A DNA stretch of 64,000 nucleotides from contig NZ_JACJQN010000003.1 of the NCBI RefSeq assembly GCF_014696675.1, forward strand, positions 62,001-126,000. The letters run 5' to 3'. The notes beneath the pieces are model-generated. The model saw only the letters and a program-made list of their open reading frames with translations, was not told the DNA's origin and searched no databases. Shown here in pieces: positions 52,892-62,894 of this stretch (positions are counted from its first letter, which is position 1; each line of letters starts with the position of its first letter). Origin of the DNA: Phormidium tenue FACHB-1052 (lineage in GTDB: Bacteria; Cyanobacteriota; Cyanobacteriia; Phormidesmidales; Phormidesmidaceae). Made by a program: the position numbers and the translations under genes.

Positions 52892-54058
52892 TCATAAAAC
52901 TAATGATTGCACTAATGCTTTTAATTTTTCTCCTTCATGCTCCCAACTTAATTCCCTGGCGGCAGCATTACTCCTTAGCTTGTATTGCGATATGTCTGCT
53001 GCGGTGAGCACATTTAGCAACTCTGCCATGGAGGCAGGTGTAAAGTCATGGGCTACAATGCCGCACTTATATTGAGCGACCAAGTTAGCCATGGCTGGAG
53101 AAGGGCCAATAGCCAACATGAGTCGAGCCTGAATGAATTCAAAAAACTTGTTAGGTAGAGAATGTCTAGTATTGAAATTAGTGGGTTTTAGCAAATAGAA
53201 TCCGATATCATAGGCATTCAACATCGCTACAATCTCTGCAAAATTGACTGGTTTTTGGAAAACAACACGAGGATTGTGGCTGGCTAACTGTGTAAGACGG
53301 GTGATATATCTAGGATTGCCAGTCAGATAAAGATCTAAAGAAAAACGATCGTCTAAATAATCCATAGTATCAATTATATTTTCAAGACGGCGATCTGGGT
53401 TAGCAGCACCGTGGTGTACCAGTCGAATACGATTTTCTAAGACTGGAGAAGGTGCTAGGTCTATAGCCTTAGGCGTGCTCATAATCAACGCTGGATAGAT
53501 GCAAAATTTACGGTCATACTCTTGGGCTATCCCAGGCGATACAGTAATGACCTGATCGCAAGCTTTTAGATAGCGATCGCATAAAAATCTCATTAAAGGT
53601 GCATTAATTAGCTTGAATTTTAGGCTGTTACCAAATTCTAGGGGATAGTATTCGCGAGCATCCAAAAGGACTTTAGCGTTTTTTTTGCGTCTTAGAGCCA
53701 GTGGGAGTATCTCTATATTCTCAACTACCATCAGATCATAGTCAGCGATCGCCAGTGCTCGATCTAAGGTAACTAAATTAAAGCGTCGTAATAGAATTGA
53801 CTCAAAGTAACTAATAGGTATGGGTAGATAAATAATCGCCAGGTTGATGACGGCCAAGCAGCGCTTGGTAAAACGATGTAAAAATCCTGCCAATCCTTTT
53901 GATATTTCATAGTAGCGCTGAGGGCTTAAGTCCTCCTTCATAGAAAAGCTAGCTATGTCTACGATATACCCCATAGATGTTAAAAGCTCAAAAGCTCTTC
54001 GGGGGCGAGGGTTGCTACTGAGATCAGCTAGGGTTAATACCAAACATCTTGTTTTCAT
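52892..54058 (-). CDS. GT4-like glycosyltransferase, AT-rich
   Basis: A 388-residue protein. The start MKTRCLVLTLADLSSNPRPR, then LLTSMGYIVDIASF, and the C-terminal RLVHHGAANPDRRLENIIDTMDYLDDRFSLDLYLTGNPRYITRL with PNKFFEFIQARLMLAIG match a GT4-type fold. Base composition is clearly more AT-rich than the neighbours, which suggests recent acquisition. The 119-base gap after it has no gene. Activity unknown. Confidence 0.75.
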   Translation of the reverse strand: MKTRCLVLTLADLSSNPRPRRAFELLTSMGYIVDIASFSMKEDLSPQRYYEISKGLAGFLHRFTKRCLAVINLAIIYLPIPISYFESILLRRFNLVTLDRALAIADYDLMVVENIEILPLALRRKKNAKVLLDAREYYPLEFGNSLKFKLINAPLMRFLCDRYLKACDQVITVSPGIAQEYDRKFCIYPALIMSTPKAIDLAPSPVLENRIRLVHHGAANPDRRLENIIDTMDYLDDRFSLDLYLTGNPRYITRLTQLASHNPRVVFQKPVNFAEIVAMLNAYDIGFYLLKPTNFNTRHSLPNKFFEFIQARLMLAIGPSPAMANLVAQYKCGIVAHDFTPASMAELLNVLTAADISQYKLRSNAAARELSWEHEGEKLKALVQSLVL

Positions 54059-54091
54059 GGCTGATGATTCTATCTCAAGGCATCTAGACGT

Positions 54092-55993
54092 CTAAATACA
54101 GTTTGAAAATTGAACATTGAAAATCTGCGCCCATCGACAGTAATTGATTAACCGCCATGCCTGCCAATTCAGATCGTCATCTCCATCCAAAATACTGTTG
54201 ATCTGCTTCTGGCACAGATCGGCGTTAAGAAAAGGAAGAGAAGGGGCGATCGCCATCCAATCTGAAATGTGAGGGCGCAGCGCATTTAACCACTGTCGTT
54301 CTGGGGTTTGAAACCCAATCTTGTCACGCCGATCTAAGATGGTGTTAGGAACAATCCCTCGCATTGCCATCTTAAAGATGCGCTTGGTTTCGCCCTGGTT
54401 AGAGAGTAGATAGTCTTCTGGTAAAGTCAGCACAAACTCGGCTAGATCTGTGGTGAGAAAGGGAACCCGGCTTTCGATAGACCAGCGCATGGAGTTGCGA
54501 TCACCATGGCGTAGAAGCGGCTGTAGCCCCTGCCCCGTCAGCGCCGATCGCAACTGTTCCACTAATCGGCGACGCTTGCCCTCTGAGGTGCGATCGATCG
54601 ACGGTGCACGCAACCCAACACCCTGGTTAGCTAAGACATCTAGCCTAAGCCAAGGGGGGTGGAAGTCTTGCCCAACCCAACCACGGGCCCAGCGGCGCAG
54701 CGGGCTAGGCAAGAGTATCGACCCGAGGGCGACAATCGCCTGGCGATAAGAACGACCTGGCCAAGCAGGCCAACGATACATAAAGGCAGTGAGTTCGGCA
54801 GCTGATCCTTGCTCCACCAGGCTCCGCATGCGAGCAGCGGGGTATCCGTGATATCCAGCTAAAAGTTCGTCCGCTCCCTGGCCATCTAGCATTACTGTGA
54901 TACCCTTCTCCCTGGCAGCGCGAAATACTCGATATTGGGCATAGATGCTGGTGCTACCAAAGGGTTCCCCTTGGGAGAGCACCATGTCGTCGAGATCGAG
55001 AGCTAGTTCCCCTGGGTCAATCACAATTTTGTGGGCAGTGGCATTGACAGCACCATTGACCAAGTCTACCCAGGGTTCTTCACTGACCGATGTGCCAGGA
55101 GCAATAAAGCTAAAGGTGTGGATAGGGAGGTCAGGATACAGGTATCGAGCGGCACACACCACCGCCGAAGAATCGACGCCGCCGGAGAGAGCAAACCCCA
55201 AAGCCACATCGCTTCGCAGATGCAGGCTAATATTGTGCAGGAAAATCTCCCGCAGGCGCTCGGCTGCTGCCTCACAGGACCAGTTGCTCTGCTCGGCGAT
55301 ACTGGGCCACCACCAGCGCTTGATGGTAGAGCGGTCTGTGCCTAGGGAGATAGTGAGGCTGTGCCCCGGCATCAGCCCGTAGACGTTCTGAAAAAAAGTG
55401 GTTTCTCGATCGTCGTAGTAGCCAAACACCAAGTACTCATAAGCCTTTTGAAGATTGGGTATTGGGTCTTGCCCCAGCAGCTTAAAGAGAGCAGGTAACT
55501 CCGAGGCAAAGATAAACCTATCTCCATCGCATTGGTAAAAAAGTGGCTTGATGCCAAAAGCATCGCGGACGCAGGTTAGGGTTTGGCGATCGCGATCCAA
55601 AATGGCAAAGGCAAACATGCCCTGTAAACGAGGCAGGCAGTCCTCCCCCCAGGCTTCCCAACAAGTCAGCAGCACTTCTGTATCGGAGTCGGTGCTAAAG
55701 CAATAGCCCAATGCTTGGAGCTCGTCGCGCAGCTCCCGATAGTTGTAGATCTCGCCATTGAAGACAATTGTGAATCGCTGGCCTGCCCCATGCATGGGCT
55801 GGTGGCCCCTAGGAGAGAGGTCAATAATGGCTAAGCGAGTGTGGCCCAGGCAGAGGGTACCATTGGCGACAGCATCTACAAGTTGACCGCGATCGTCTGG
55901 CCCTCGATGGGCCAGGGCATCTAGAGCTGCACCGAGACGCCCTGATGCATCGGGAGCAGATGGTGGCGTATAGATGCCAAGAATGCCGCACAT
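54092..55993 (-). CDS. asnB: Asparagine synthase-type amidotransferase (cluster copy 1)
   Basis: A 633-residue enzyme. Cys2 of MCGILGIYTPP is the glutaminase nucleophile; NGEIYNYRELRDEL and ALSGGVDSSAVVCAA (PP-loop) are intact, and RGPDDRGQL and the GMFAFAILDR motif are seen. In polysaccharide clusters such enzymes often transfer ammonia to sugars or uronic acids rather than aspartate. The stop of the upstream gene shares one base with this ATG (TAATG). A second AsnB lies at 60944, so there are two. Confidence 0.88.
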   Translation of the reverse strand: MCGILGIYTPPSAPDASGRLGAALDALAHRGPDDRGQLVDAVANGTLCLGHTRLAIIDLSPRGHQPMHGAGQRFTIVFNGEIYNYRELRDELQALGYCFSTDSDTEVLLTCWEAWGEDCLPRLQGMFAFAILDRDRQTLTCVRDAFGIKPLFYQCDGDRFIFASELPALFKLLGQDPIPNLQKAYEYLVFGYYDDRETTFFQNVYGLMPGHSLTISLGTDRSTIKRWWWPSIAEQSNWSCEAAAERLREIFLHNISLHLRSDVALGFALSGGVDSSAVVCAARYLYPDLPIHTFSFIAPGTSVSEEPWVDLVNGAVNATAHKIVIDPGELALDLDDMVLSQGEPFGSTSIYAQYRVFRAAREKGITVMLDGQGADELLAGYHGYPAARMRSLVEQGSAAELTAFMYRWPAWPGRSYRQAIVALGSILLPSPLRRWARGWVGQDFHPPWLRLDVLANQGVGLRAPSIDRTSEGKRRRLVEQLRSALTGQGLQPLLRHGDRNSMRWSIESRVPFLTTDLAEFVLTLPEDYLLSNQGETKRIFKMAMRGIVPNTILDRRDKIGFQTPERQWLNALRPHISDWMAIAPSLPFLNADLCQKQINSILDGDDDLNWQAWRLINYCRWAQIFNVQFSNCI

Positions 55994-57123
55994 TAGAGCT
56001 TGCCACCCTGGATCAGAGCCTGTTCATAGTCTGTTTTTATCCGCTGGGCAATAGCGATCGGGTCATGCCACTTTTCCACAAAGGCACGGCTTTTTTGAGC
56101 GAGCTCATAAAGCTCCTGTCTAGGCATTTCGAGTGCCATTTTTAGCCTCGACTCTAGACTGCTGGCGTCAACTTGTATAAAGGGCAATTCTTGCCTCATA
56201 TCTGGGGGAATGAAGTTCAGATCGTTGTCACGAATATAGACTAAAACTGGTTTGCCAAGAGCCATGGCCTCAACTGCCAACCCGCCATACCAGCCTGCAA
56301 ATAGCTGATCGACTAAAATATCGATCTCTTGGTAGCAGCGCATGGCCTCAGCATGGTGCTTATTCTCAACTAATATAAGTTCAAAGTCATAGCCCTGATT
56401 GCTCAAATTATTCAGAGCGTTGATTAAAACATCTGTACCCTTAGCCTGGCGATGACTAGGCGCGTGACCTATCCGCAGGGGTCTGTTCTCAAGCTGATTA
56501 TAGACAGGAATCCACTCCTGGAGAGAAATGTGAGAATAAGGTATAAACTCTGCTTGGGGGGGCAGCACGTATAGAAGATCTGGATTTAGGGCGTAAATTT
56601 TGCTGCAAAAATGACTGAGTCGCTGAATCTGCCAGCGCTTGTAGTCATCTGACCTGCGGTTGTAGTAAGATTCATCGACCTGCTTGGCAATAGTAATGTC
56701 AAAATGCTTGCGACAAAAGTCTCCCTGTCGAGCGTCGTCTCCCTGATAATGGACGAAAATTGGCACTTTGCGAAATCTGAGGATGCTGAATTCTAGCCAC
56801 TGAGCCACGTTGGCTAAGAGGGATTGAATTCTCCCTACCCACGAACTCTGGCGATGTAGGGGTAGGCCTGGACTTAATAGAGTTTGGCCAAAGTTAAAGT
56901 GAATGACGTCGTAATCTTGAAAAATGTAACGAAGGGCTAACAGCTTTTTTAGACGGCACAAAACCCTAGAGTCGGTTGGCTGTAGAATTACTCTGTCCGC
57001 AGGATAACCGAAGGTGTTTTGAGTGAGAGTCCACGTTTCGCTCTCGACCCCGAGCTCTTGCAGGTGACGACTCAGCCCTTGAGGATTGCCGCCTACGGTG
57101 GTTGGTAAGTGAAGCACTTTCAT
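55993..57123 (-). CDS. GT4-like glycosyltransferase, HAPxHRxxKGT type
   Basis: A 376-residue protein. ATG 57123 begins MKVLHLPTTVGGNPQGLSRHLQELG; the frame upstream looks non-coding. In the C-terminal half IGHAPSHRQAKGTDVLINALNN, ELILVENKHHAEAM, DILVDQLFAGWYGGLAVEAMALGKPVLVYI define the sugar-nucleotide site. The same pattern occurs in the gene at 59578. It couples with the AsnB start by a TAATG overlap. AT-rich relative to neighbours. Confidence 0.8.
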   Translation of the reverse strand: MKVLHLPTTVGGNPQGLSRHLQELGVESETWTLTQNTFGYPADRVILQPTDSRVLCRLKKLLALRYIFQDYDVIHFNFGQTLLSPGLPLHRQSSWVGRIQSLLANVAQWLEFSILRFRKVPIFVHYQGDDARQGDFCRKHFDITIAKQVDESYYNRRSDDYKRWQIQRLSHFCSKIYALNPDLLYVLPPQAEFIPYSHISLQEWIPVYNQLENRPLRIGHAPSHRQAKGTDVLINALNNLSNQGYDFELILVENKHHAEAMRCYQEIDILVDQLFAGWYGGLAVEAMALGKPVLVYIRDNDLNFIPPDMRQELPFIQVDASSLESRLKMALEMPRQELYELAQKSRAFVEKWHDPIAIAQRIKTDYEQALIQGGKL

Positions 57124-57264
57124 GCTGGGTGTACTCACAAGATTTACAGGGTCAACTTCATGGCTCAGGAATACTTTATGGATGTACTGTAGCTGTCTCA
57201 AGTTAGAGCTTGAGAGTACAGGTGGCAACATCAGTAGAGATAGCTAGAGCTGCAAGCGGTGCCA

Positions 57265-58137
57265 TCATACTTCGACATCTGTGAGGGAGTCTTTCATGTG
57301 TCGAGTGGGAGCTACTAGGGTAGTTTTCATAGCTGTATTATCCCCAATCAGGTCATGGGGTTCTTGATCGATGGTGTCAAAGCAGGGCGGCATTTTAAGA
57401 AACTCTCCCATTGCTTCAACAATTTGCCTCAGGGAGAGGACGTCAGGGCCTGCAATGTTGAACGTTGCGCTCTCGGGGATGGTCATGGCGGCGACGGTAG
57501 CAGCGGCAGCATCTTCGACATGCACGGGATTGAGGTGCAGACCCTCTGGGCCTTGTAGGATGACCGGACGGCCCTGCTTAACGCTGTCCATCAGTCTTGG
57601 GATGAGCATGGAACGCTTTTGGCTAGGGCCATACATAAAGAAGAAGCGGAGGACAATCACCTGAAAATAGGCGGCATAGCTCTGGACGAGCACTTCGCCA
57701 CAGAGTTTGCTGCCCAGGTAGTAGCTGAGTTGACCAGGGGGAATGATGGGTGAGTTTTCGTGTAGGGGGTGGTGACTGTTGCTATAAACGCCGCCAGAGG
57801 AAGCATATATGAAAGTTTTTACTCCTGATTTGCGAGCATAGTCCAGTAAACGAGCGGTGGAGGCGATATTGACCTGAAAGATATCTGGTGCTTTGTCAGG
57901 AAAGTCTCTGAAATGATCAGATTGTGCCAAATGGATAACGGTATCTACCTGCTTGGGCAGCGTGGACTGAGACCAATCAATACTCAAATCGATGGTGTGG
58001 TAGGCGACTTGGGGATTTAAATGCTTAGGCTGCGATCGCACTATCCCATGAATGTTTGCCCCCGTAGCCGCGAGGTGCCGAATGAGGTGGCGACCTAGCA
58101 GCCCGGTTGTGCCTGTCAGCAATAGCGAGGATGGCAT
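57265..58137 (-). CDS. NAD-dependent epimerase/dehydratase (SDR)
   Basis: A 290-residue extended SDR enzyme: GTTGLLGRHLIRHLAATGANIHG near the N terminus (GxxGxxG), FIYASSGGVYSN, SYYLGSKLCGE as the YxxxK site, and VHVEDAAAATVAAM. It should modify a nucleotide sugar (4-epimerase, dehydratase or reductase). ATG 58137 has GGAGG 11 bases upstream; a longer ATG at 58155 would overlap the flippase gene and has no ribosome site. Confidence 0.85.
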   Translation of the reverse strand: MPSSLLLTGTTGLLGRHLIRHLAATGANIHGIVRSQPKHLNPQVAYHTIDLSIDWSQSTLPKQVDTVIHLAQSDHFRDFPDKAPDIFQVNIASTARLLDYARKSGVKTFIYASSGGVYSNSHHPLHENSPIIPPGQLSYYLGSKLCGEVLVQSYAAYFQVIVLRFFFMYGPSQKRSMLIPRLMDSVKQGRPVILQGPEGLHLNPVHVEDAAAATVAAMTIPESATFNIAGPDVLSLRQIVEAMGEFLKMPPCFDTIDQEPHDLIGDNTAMKTTLVAPTRHMKDSLTDVEV

Positions 58138-58138
58138 A

Positions 58139-59578
58139 TTATGGCATACCTCCATAGCTAAGGGTTTTAGTGGGGAGCAGCATCCACAGAAGCACAGTAC
58201 TCGTGAGCAACATCATTAGTTTGAATACTATGGTTGTCCAGATGATGGCGCTGGCCAGGAAATAGAGAGACACTACTGCTATGGCTACGCCAACCATGGT
58301 TAGCAGCACCAGCCTCCCCCACTGAATTGGCAGGGGGTGTAGGCGCTGGGTAAACAGCAGGTAGCTACCTGTCAAGGTGAAATAGGAAATAGCGGTGGCC
58401 CAGGCCGCACCAGCAGCACCGTACTGAGGAATCCAAACCCAATTGAGGGCGAGGTTGATACCTGCGGTTAGCCAGGTGAGGTTGGCAAAGAGAGAAGTTT
58501 TCTTTTCTAGGGCAATACCAATGGCCGTGATCTGCTGGGTGGACTGAAGGACGATGCCAAAGCAGAGGATGGCTAAGGGAAGGGCGCTATGGGCATACTC
58601 CGGAGGCATCAATACAACAATAATTTCTCCGGCAAAGAGCGATAGTCCACCGCCAATAACGAGCATGATTGCCAGCAGCAGCAATAGGGTTTGGGCGTAG
58701 ATAGTGCGATATTGGGCGGGGTGATCGGTGCGGACTTTGATAGCTATGGGGCTCCAGGCCTGACCAAAGGCAGTGGAGATGAACAACACCATGGAGGCAA
58801 ATCGAAAGGCAACGGAGTAGATGCCTGTCTCGGTGACGGAACTCATGGAGGCTAACATCCAGCGATCCATGGAACCAAACAGCCAGTAGCCCAGGCTGGC
58901 AAAAATGAAGGGGTAGCCGAAGTGAACCAGCTCTCGCACCCAGACGGGGTCGATGGCTAGGGTGATGTCTTTGCGAACCATCCACAGAGCGAGGGGCAGC
59001 GCCGCAAAGGCCACTACGGCCTGGGCCATCAGCAGCCCGTCCACTCCGCCATGCCATTTGACCACTACCAGCAGAGCCAACAAAACGCTACAGATGCGGC
59101 TGAGGAAGGTAACGATGAGAAACTGCACAGCCGCGAAGTGGAGGCGCAGTACATCGAGGTTGAACTGAAGCCACTGAGACGCCACCATGAACAGCAGGGC
59201 GGCTACCAGCCCCACCCAGCTGAGGGGCAGGCTTGCCTGGTGAACCTGTTGTAGAGCCCAGGGCAGGAGCGAGAGTCCGAGACCCAGGGTGGCCAAGCCA
59301 AAGACGATTTGGGCCGTCAAACCCGAGGAGACTAGGGTGGGGCGCTGGTTTTCGGGGGTGTCTTGATCCCAGTAGTAGCGGTGGATGGCGTTGTTGAGGC
59401 CGCAGTTCATGAATAGCCCTAGAAGGGTGGTGCTAGTGCCAATAAGCTCTAGGGTGCCAAAGGCGAGGGGGGAGAGCACTGCAGCAATGATGGGGAAGGA
59501 AATAAAGCTGACAATCTTGCCTGCAAAATCTGCTCCCCCGTAGATAGCTGTGTCTTTGGCAAGCTGGCGGAATATCAT
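58139..59578 (-). CDS. Oligosaccharide flippase (Wzx/MATE-like)
   Basis: A 479-residue membrane protein with about twelve to fourteen hydrophobic segments: AIYGGADFAGKIVSFISFPIIAAVLSP at the N terminus, NNAIHRYYWDQD, VAFRFASMVLFISTAFGQAWSP, and GIALEKKTSLFANLTWLTAGINLALNWVWIPQYGAAGAAWATAISYF near the end. These are the usual marks of the polysaccharide-export flippase family. It should turn lipid-linked repeat units across the inner membrane. The stop is shared (TAATG) with the GT upstream in the transcript. Confidence 0.9.
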   Translation of the reverse strand: MIFRQLAKDTAIYGGADFAGKIVSFISFPIIAAVLSPLAFGTLELIGTSTTLLGLFMNCGLNNAIHRYYWDQDTPENQRPTLVSSGLTAQIVFGLATLGLGLSLLPWALQQVHQASLPLSWVGLVAALLFMVASQWLQFNLDVLRLHFAAVQFLIVTFLSRICSVLLALLVVVKWHGGVDGLLMAQAVVAFAALPLALWMVRKDITLAIDPVWVRELVHFGYPFIFASLGYWLFGSMDRWMLASMSSVTETGIYSVAFRFASMVLFISTAFGQAWSPIAIKVRTDHPAQYRTIYAQTLLLLLAIMLVIGGGLSLFAGEIIVVLMPPEYAHSALPLAILCFGIVLQSTQQITAIGIALEKKTSLFANLTWLTAGINLALNWVWIPQYGAAGAAWATAISYFTLTGSYLLFTQRLHPLPIQWGRLVLLTMVGVAIAVVSLYFLASAIIWTTIVFKLMMLLTSTVLLWMLLPTKTLSYGGMP

Positions 59579-60870
59579 TAATCTACGATCCGATTATTCA
59601 CTAACGGATGCTGAATAGGGGGCTTTCGCTTAGGATATTCGCCTAGTAGTGGGTGATAGAGATTCATCAAAGATTCTTTACGGCCATAGACATAATCGAT
59701 GACATTATTGAAAAGATATTGGGCTGAATCTAGACCGTGATATTTTTCTACATATTCGCGCCCCGCTCGTCCTAATTGTGCCCGCAATTTTGGGCGAGTT
59801 ATCAGTTTGCGAAGTACGTCAGTTAGGTTTTCTGGAGTTGCTGAGGCAATGGGACACTCACCAAAATAAGTCCAGCGGCGAAACGGCAGGATGTAGGCTT
59901 CGTCTTCGAGGTTAGAAATGACAGGTATACCTGATGCCAAGCCTTCCAAGGCATTTAAGGCATGTCCAGTAGCTATAACTTGATCGACAAGAATATCCGT
60001 ATGATGCCTAAGTTGTTCGCGGATTTTAGAATTTTGAACTTTTTCCAACAAGATCAGCTTAACAAGTAATCCCTCTTGCTTGAGCCTGTTAACCGCATCA
60101 ATAATAAATTCTGTACCTTTGAATCCTCTGTGGTTGGGCGCATGGACAATTGTCACCCAACCCATCTTGCCATCAGCATCATTCACTCGATCTGAGGCTT
60201 GCCACAGATCGAGATCGATATAGAGATTTGAAGGCAGAAGCACATCCCAACGGCCAAACCCATCAGGCCCCATCAAACCAGTAATGACCGCATCGGCGTG
60301 TTTGCACCAGTAGTCTACGCGCTTGGCTATCCTTTCCTGATCTCGGGCTGGTAGGGGGTATGACATCAGCAGCCCATGCAGCAACCCCGTAGATTTGATG
60401 CGTTGATAAACGTAGGCATCACTGCCGTAGGGTATCACCACAATTTTCTTGCCCGCCAGCTTTAGAAAGGGTGCCTGCATCCACCACAGAGGAGTATTGC
60501 CAATGAAAAAGCCGTCGAATGAGATAAAAAAAACATCATAGCGGAGCAGAGCATCTAAAAAAGCCAGAAAGGGCTTCACAAAATCAGGCAAAAATCTATA
60601 CTCCTCTGTCAGCACCCTATCCCAATCTTCTCTGCGATTGATGGCGGAATAAAAGTCATGGGTAAAGGTTTGGCTGTCATAGCCTGTGGCCTGCATTGCC
60701 CGAGACCAATAGCTGTTGTTAAGGATTGGTGTGCTACCCCAAACCAGAGAGAAATCAGTTTTTTTTCTTGAGAATCCTGAAAAATACGCAACAACAAATC
60801 CGGTTAAAGGATAAAACACAATAATAATTAAGTAGAGAGTTGTTTTTACTAGCTCTTTAAAGAAAATCAC
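59578..60870 (-). CDS. Membrane-anchored GT4-like glycosyltransferase
   Basis: A ~430-residue protein with an N-terminal hydrophobic segment (about 10-30, TTLYLIIIVFYPLTGFVVAYF). The C-terminal half has TIVHAPNHRGFKGTEFIIDAVNRL, KLILLEKVQNSKIREQL, DILVDQVIATGHALNALEGLASGIPVISNL, the same pattern as the gene at 55993. The start is uncertain: GTG 60870 has AGG seven bases upstream and is used, TTG 60876 is also possible. No ATG precedes residue ~58. The gene ends sharing a base with the flippase ATG. AT-rich. Confidence 0.75.
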   Translation of the reverse strand: MIFFKELVKTTLYLIIIVFYPLTGFVVAYFSGFSRKKTDFSLVWGSTPILNNSYWSRAMQATGYDSQTFTHDFYSAINRREDWDRVLTEEYRFLPDFVKPFLAFLDALLRYDVFFISFDGFFIGNTPLWWMQAPFLKLAGKKIVVIPYGSDAYVYQRIKSTGLLHGLLMSYPLPARDQERIAKRVDYWCKHADAVITGLMGPDGFGRWDVLLPSNLYIDLDLWQASDRVNDADGKMGWVTIVHAPNHRGFKGTEFIIDAVNRLKQEGLLVKLILLEKVQNSKIREQLRHHTDILVDQVIATGHALNALEGLASGIPVISNLEDEAYILPFRRWTYFGECPIASATPENLTDVLRKLITRPKLRAQLGRAGREYVEKYHGLDSAQYLFNNVIDYVYGRKESLMNLYHPLLGEYPKRKPPIQHPLVNNRIVD

Positions 60871-60943
60871 AATCAAGCCTTGTCGTTTCTAGTAGTTTTT
60901 CGGAGCTGGCCATTCAAGCATTTTGTGATTCAATTCAGGTTTT

Positions 60944-62839
60944 TCATGAATTTGATGACAAAAGGAAGCTTTCGCACCACTGCTCTATATTTAGCAAAGA
61001 CCAGATCAGAAGTCTTCTGTTTTCCGTGCCTTGTAAATGATCGTCAATCAAACGGGTGACTGATTCTCTGTCTACTATCTGATAGATTCTGGCTTCGTTA
61101 TCTAAGAGCGTTCGCTTGACAAATTCGATGCTTTCGCCTTTGAACCAACTGGCGTCGGGCGAAGAAAACCCTTGCTTAGTTGCTTTAATAATTTCCTTTG
61201 GCACATAACGACTCATCACATCTCTTAAAATTTGCTTGCCGTCGTTAGTCTTTTGGAAATATTTGGCGCGTTTGCCCCCCGGCTCATTTTCATTGATTCG
61301 GATTGCCTCTGTCAGATTGTTAAGCTTTAACCCCACCGGGCACTGCATAGCAAAATCCACCAGGTCATTGTCCATAAATGGCACCCGACTCTCTAGCCCG
61401 TGAGCCATGCTCAACTTGTCTTCTACTACAAATAGCCCGTGCAAAAACGTCTTAGCTTCCAAGTATAGCGAGTGGTTAATGTAGTCCTCTGGGCGATCTA
61501 GGGCATTGTCGTGGGTGGCAAACACATCGCGAAAAATATCCCTTGTCCATACATGTTCCACCTCAGGCCAGACAGGGGCAAACATGCGTTTTAGCTCTGA
61601 GTTGTTAACCAGGCGCTGCCAGTATAGATAGTACTGGTCGATGTAGTGCTCAAAATCTTGGTTGACCGCCGCCCGGTAGTATCGCCATGGATAGCCACCA
61701 AATAGCTCATCCCCACCGCTGCCCGACAGCACTACCTTGACAAACTTGCTGGCCAACTGGGCCACATAGTAGTTGGGATAGCTCTGGCCAACCCTGGGTT
61801 CCTCCAGGTGCCAGGCCAGCTTGGGCAGGCAGCGCTCCATATCTCCCGCCTTGAGCACCATTTCGTAGTGCTCAGTTTTGAACCGGGCCGACATGGCCTC
61901 AGCTTTGATCCGTTCGTCAAAGCCTAGCTCTATCCCCGATGCAGAACTGAGATCAAACCCACAAGTAAAGGTTTTGATGTAAGGCATTTCCCTGGCCGCC
62001 AGCGCCGTCAGCGTGCCCGAGTCCATTCCCCCCGAGAGGTAGGCACCCATTTCCACATCGGCCACTAGCTGTCGGTTTACCGCCTGTTGCAGCAGTCGGT
62101 CTAGCTCTTCGCGATAGGCCTGGGCGTCTACTTTTCCCTCGGGTTCGCGAAAGCGGTAGTCCCAATAGCGCGTTAGGTCTAGGGTAGCGGCGGCACCTGC
62201 GTTGAGATTAAGCACCCCGTAGTGCCCAGCAGGTAAAAGTTTGACGTTTTGGAGCAGGGTGCTATCTGTAAAGATATTTTGGAAGGTGAAATATTCCAGC
62301 AGTGCTGCTTTGTCGAGTTGCCGTTCGGCATCGGGGTGGGCAAGAATGGCCTTCTGCTCAGACCCAAAGAGAAACGTGCTGCCAAAGGTGGCGTAGTAGA
62401 TAGGTTTGATGCCATAGCGATCGCGCCCTAGCAGCAACGTTCTTTCTTTGCGATCCCACAGGGCTAGGGCAAACATGCCATTGAATCGGTCAAATGCCTT
62501 GACTCCCCATTCAATCAGTGCGTACAGCACCACCTCAGTATCAGTCTTGGAACGAAACCAGTAGCCCGCTCGCTCTAGCTCCGATCGCAGCTGTAGGAAG
62601 TTATAGACCTCGCCGTTGTAGCTCAGCACATAGCGGTAGTCGGCGCTGATCATAGGCTGTTGCCCCGCCGCCGACAGGTCGATGATGGCCAACCGGCGAT
62701 GGCCAAGGCCCACGTTATCCTCCACCCACTGCCCCTCGCCATCAGTGCCGCGATGGGCGATCGCATCAGTCATGGCCTGCACCAGTCCAGAGGGTACAGG
62801 CTCTCCCCGCAGATTGATCACACCGGCTACACCACACAT
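60944..62839 (-). CDS. asnB: Asparagine synthase-type amidotransferase (cluster copy 2)
   Basis: A 631-residue enzyme with Cys2 (MCGVAGVINLRG), AHRGTDGEGQW, NGEVYNFLQLRSEL and PP-loop YLSGGMDSGTLTALA, then HYEMVLKAGDMERCLPKLAWHLEEP and a late GLESRVPFMDNDLVDFA. It differs from copy 1 in detail (SGGMDSG vs SGGVDSS), so the two are not recent duplicates. It likely amidates a sugar or peptide part of the product. Gap to the next gene is 55 bases. Confidence 0.88.
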   Translation of the reverse strand: MCGVAGVINLRGEPVPSGLVQAMTDAIAHRGTDGEGQWVEDNVGLGHRRLAIIDLSAAGQQPMISADYRYVLSYNGEVYNFLQLRSELERAGYWFRSKTDTEVVLYALIEWGVKAFDRFNGMFALALWDRKERTLLLGRDRYGIKPIYYATFGSTFLFGSEQKAILAHPDAERQLDKAALLEYFTFQNIFTDSTLLQNVKLLPAGHYGVLNLNAGAAATLDLTRYWDYRFREPEGKVDAQAYREELDRLLQQAVNRQLVADVEMGAYLSGGMDSGTLTALAAREMPYIKTFTCGFDLSSASGIELGFDERIKAEAMSARFKTEHYEMVLKAGDMERCLPKLAWHLEEPRVGQSYPNYYVAQLASKFVKVVLSGSGGDELFGGYPWRYYRAAVNQDFEHYIDQYYLYWQRLVNNSELKRMFAPVWPEVEHVWTRDIFRDVFATHDNALDRPEDYINHSLYLEAKTFLHGLFVVEDKLSMAHGLESRVPFMDNDLVDFAMQCPVGLKLNNLTEAIRINENEPGGKRAKYFQKTNDGKQILRDVMSRYVPKEIIKATKQGFSSPDASWFKGESIEFVKRTLLDNEARIYQIVDRESVTRLIDDHLQGTENRRLLIWSLLNIEQWCESFLLSSNS

Positions 62840-62894
62840 AGATAGGCTAGGCTCACAACGCTATTCACCACATAGTCGTAGTCCGGTTGATCCA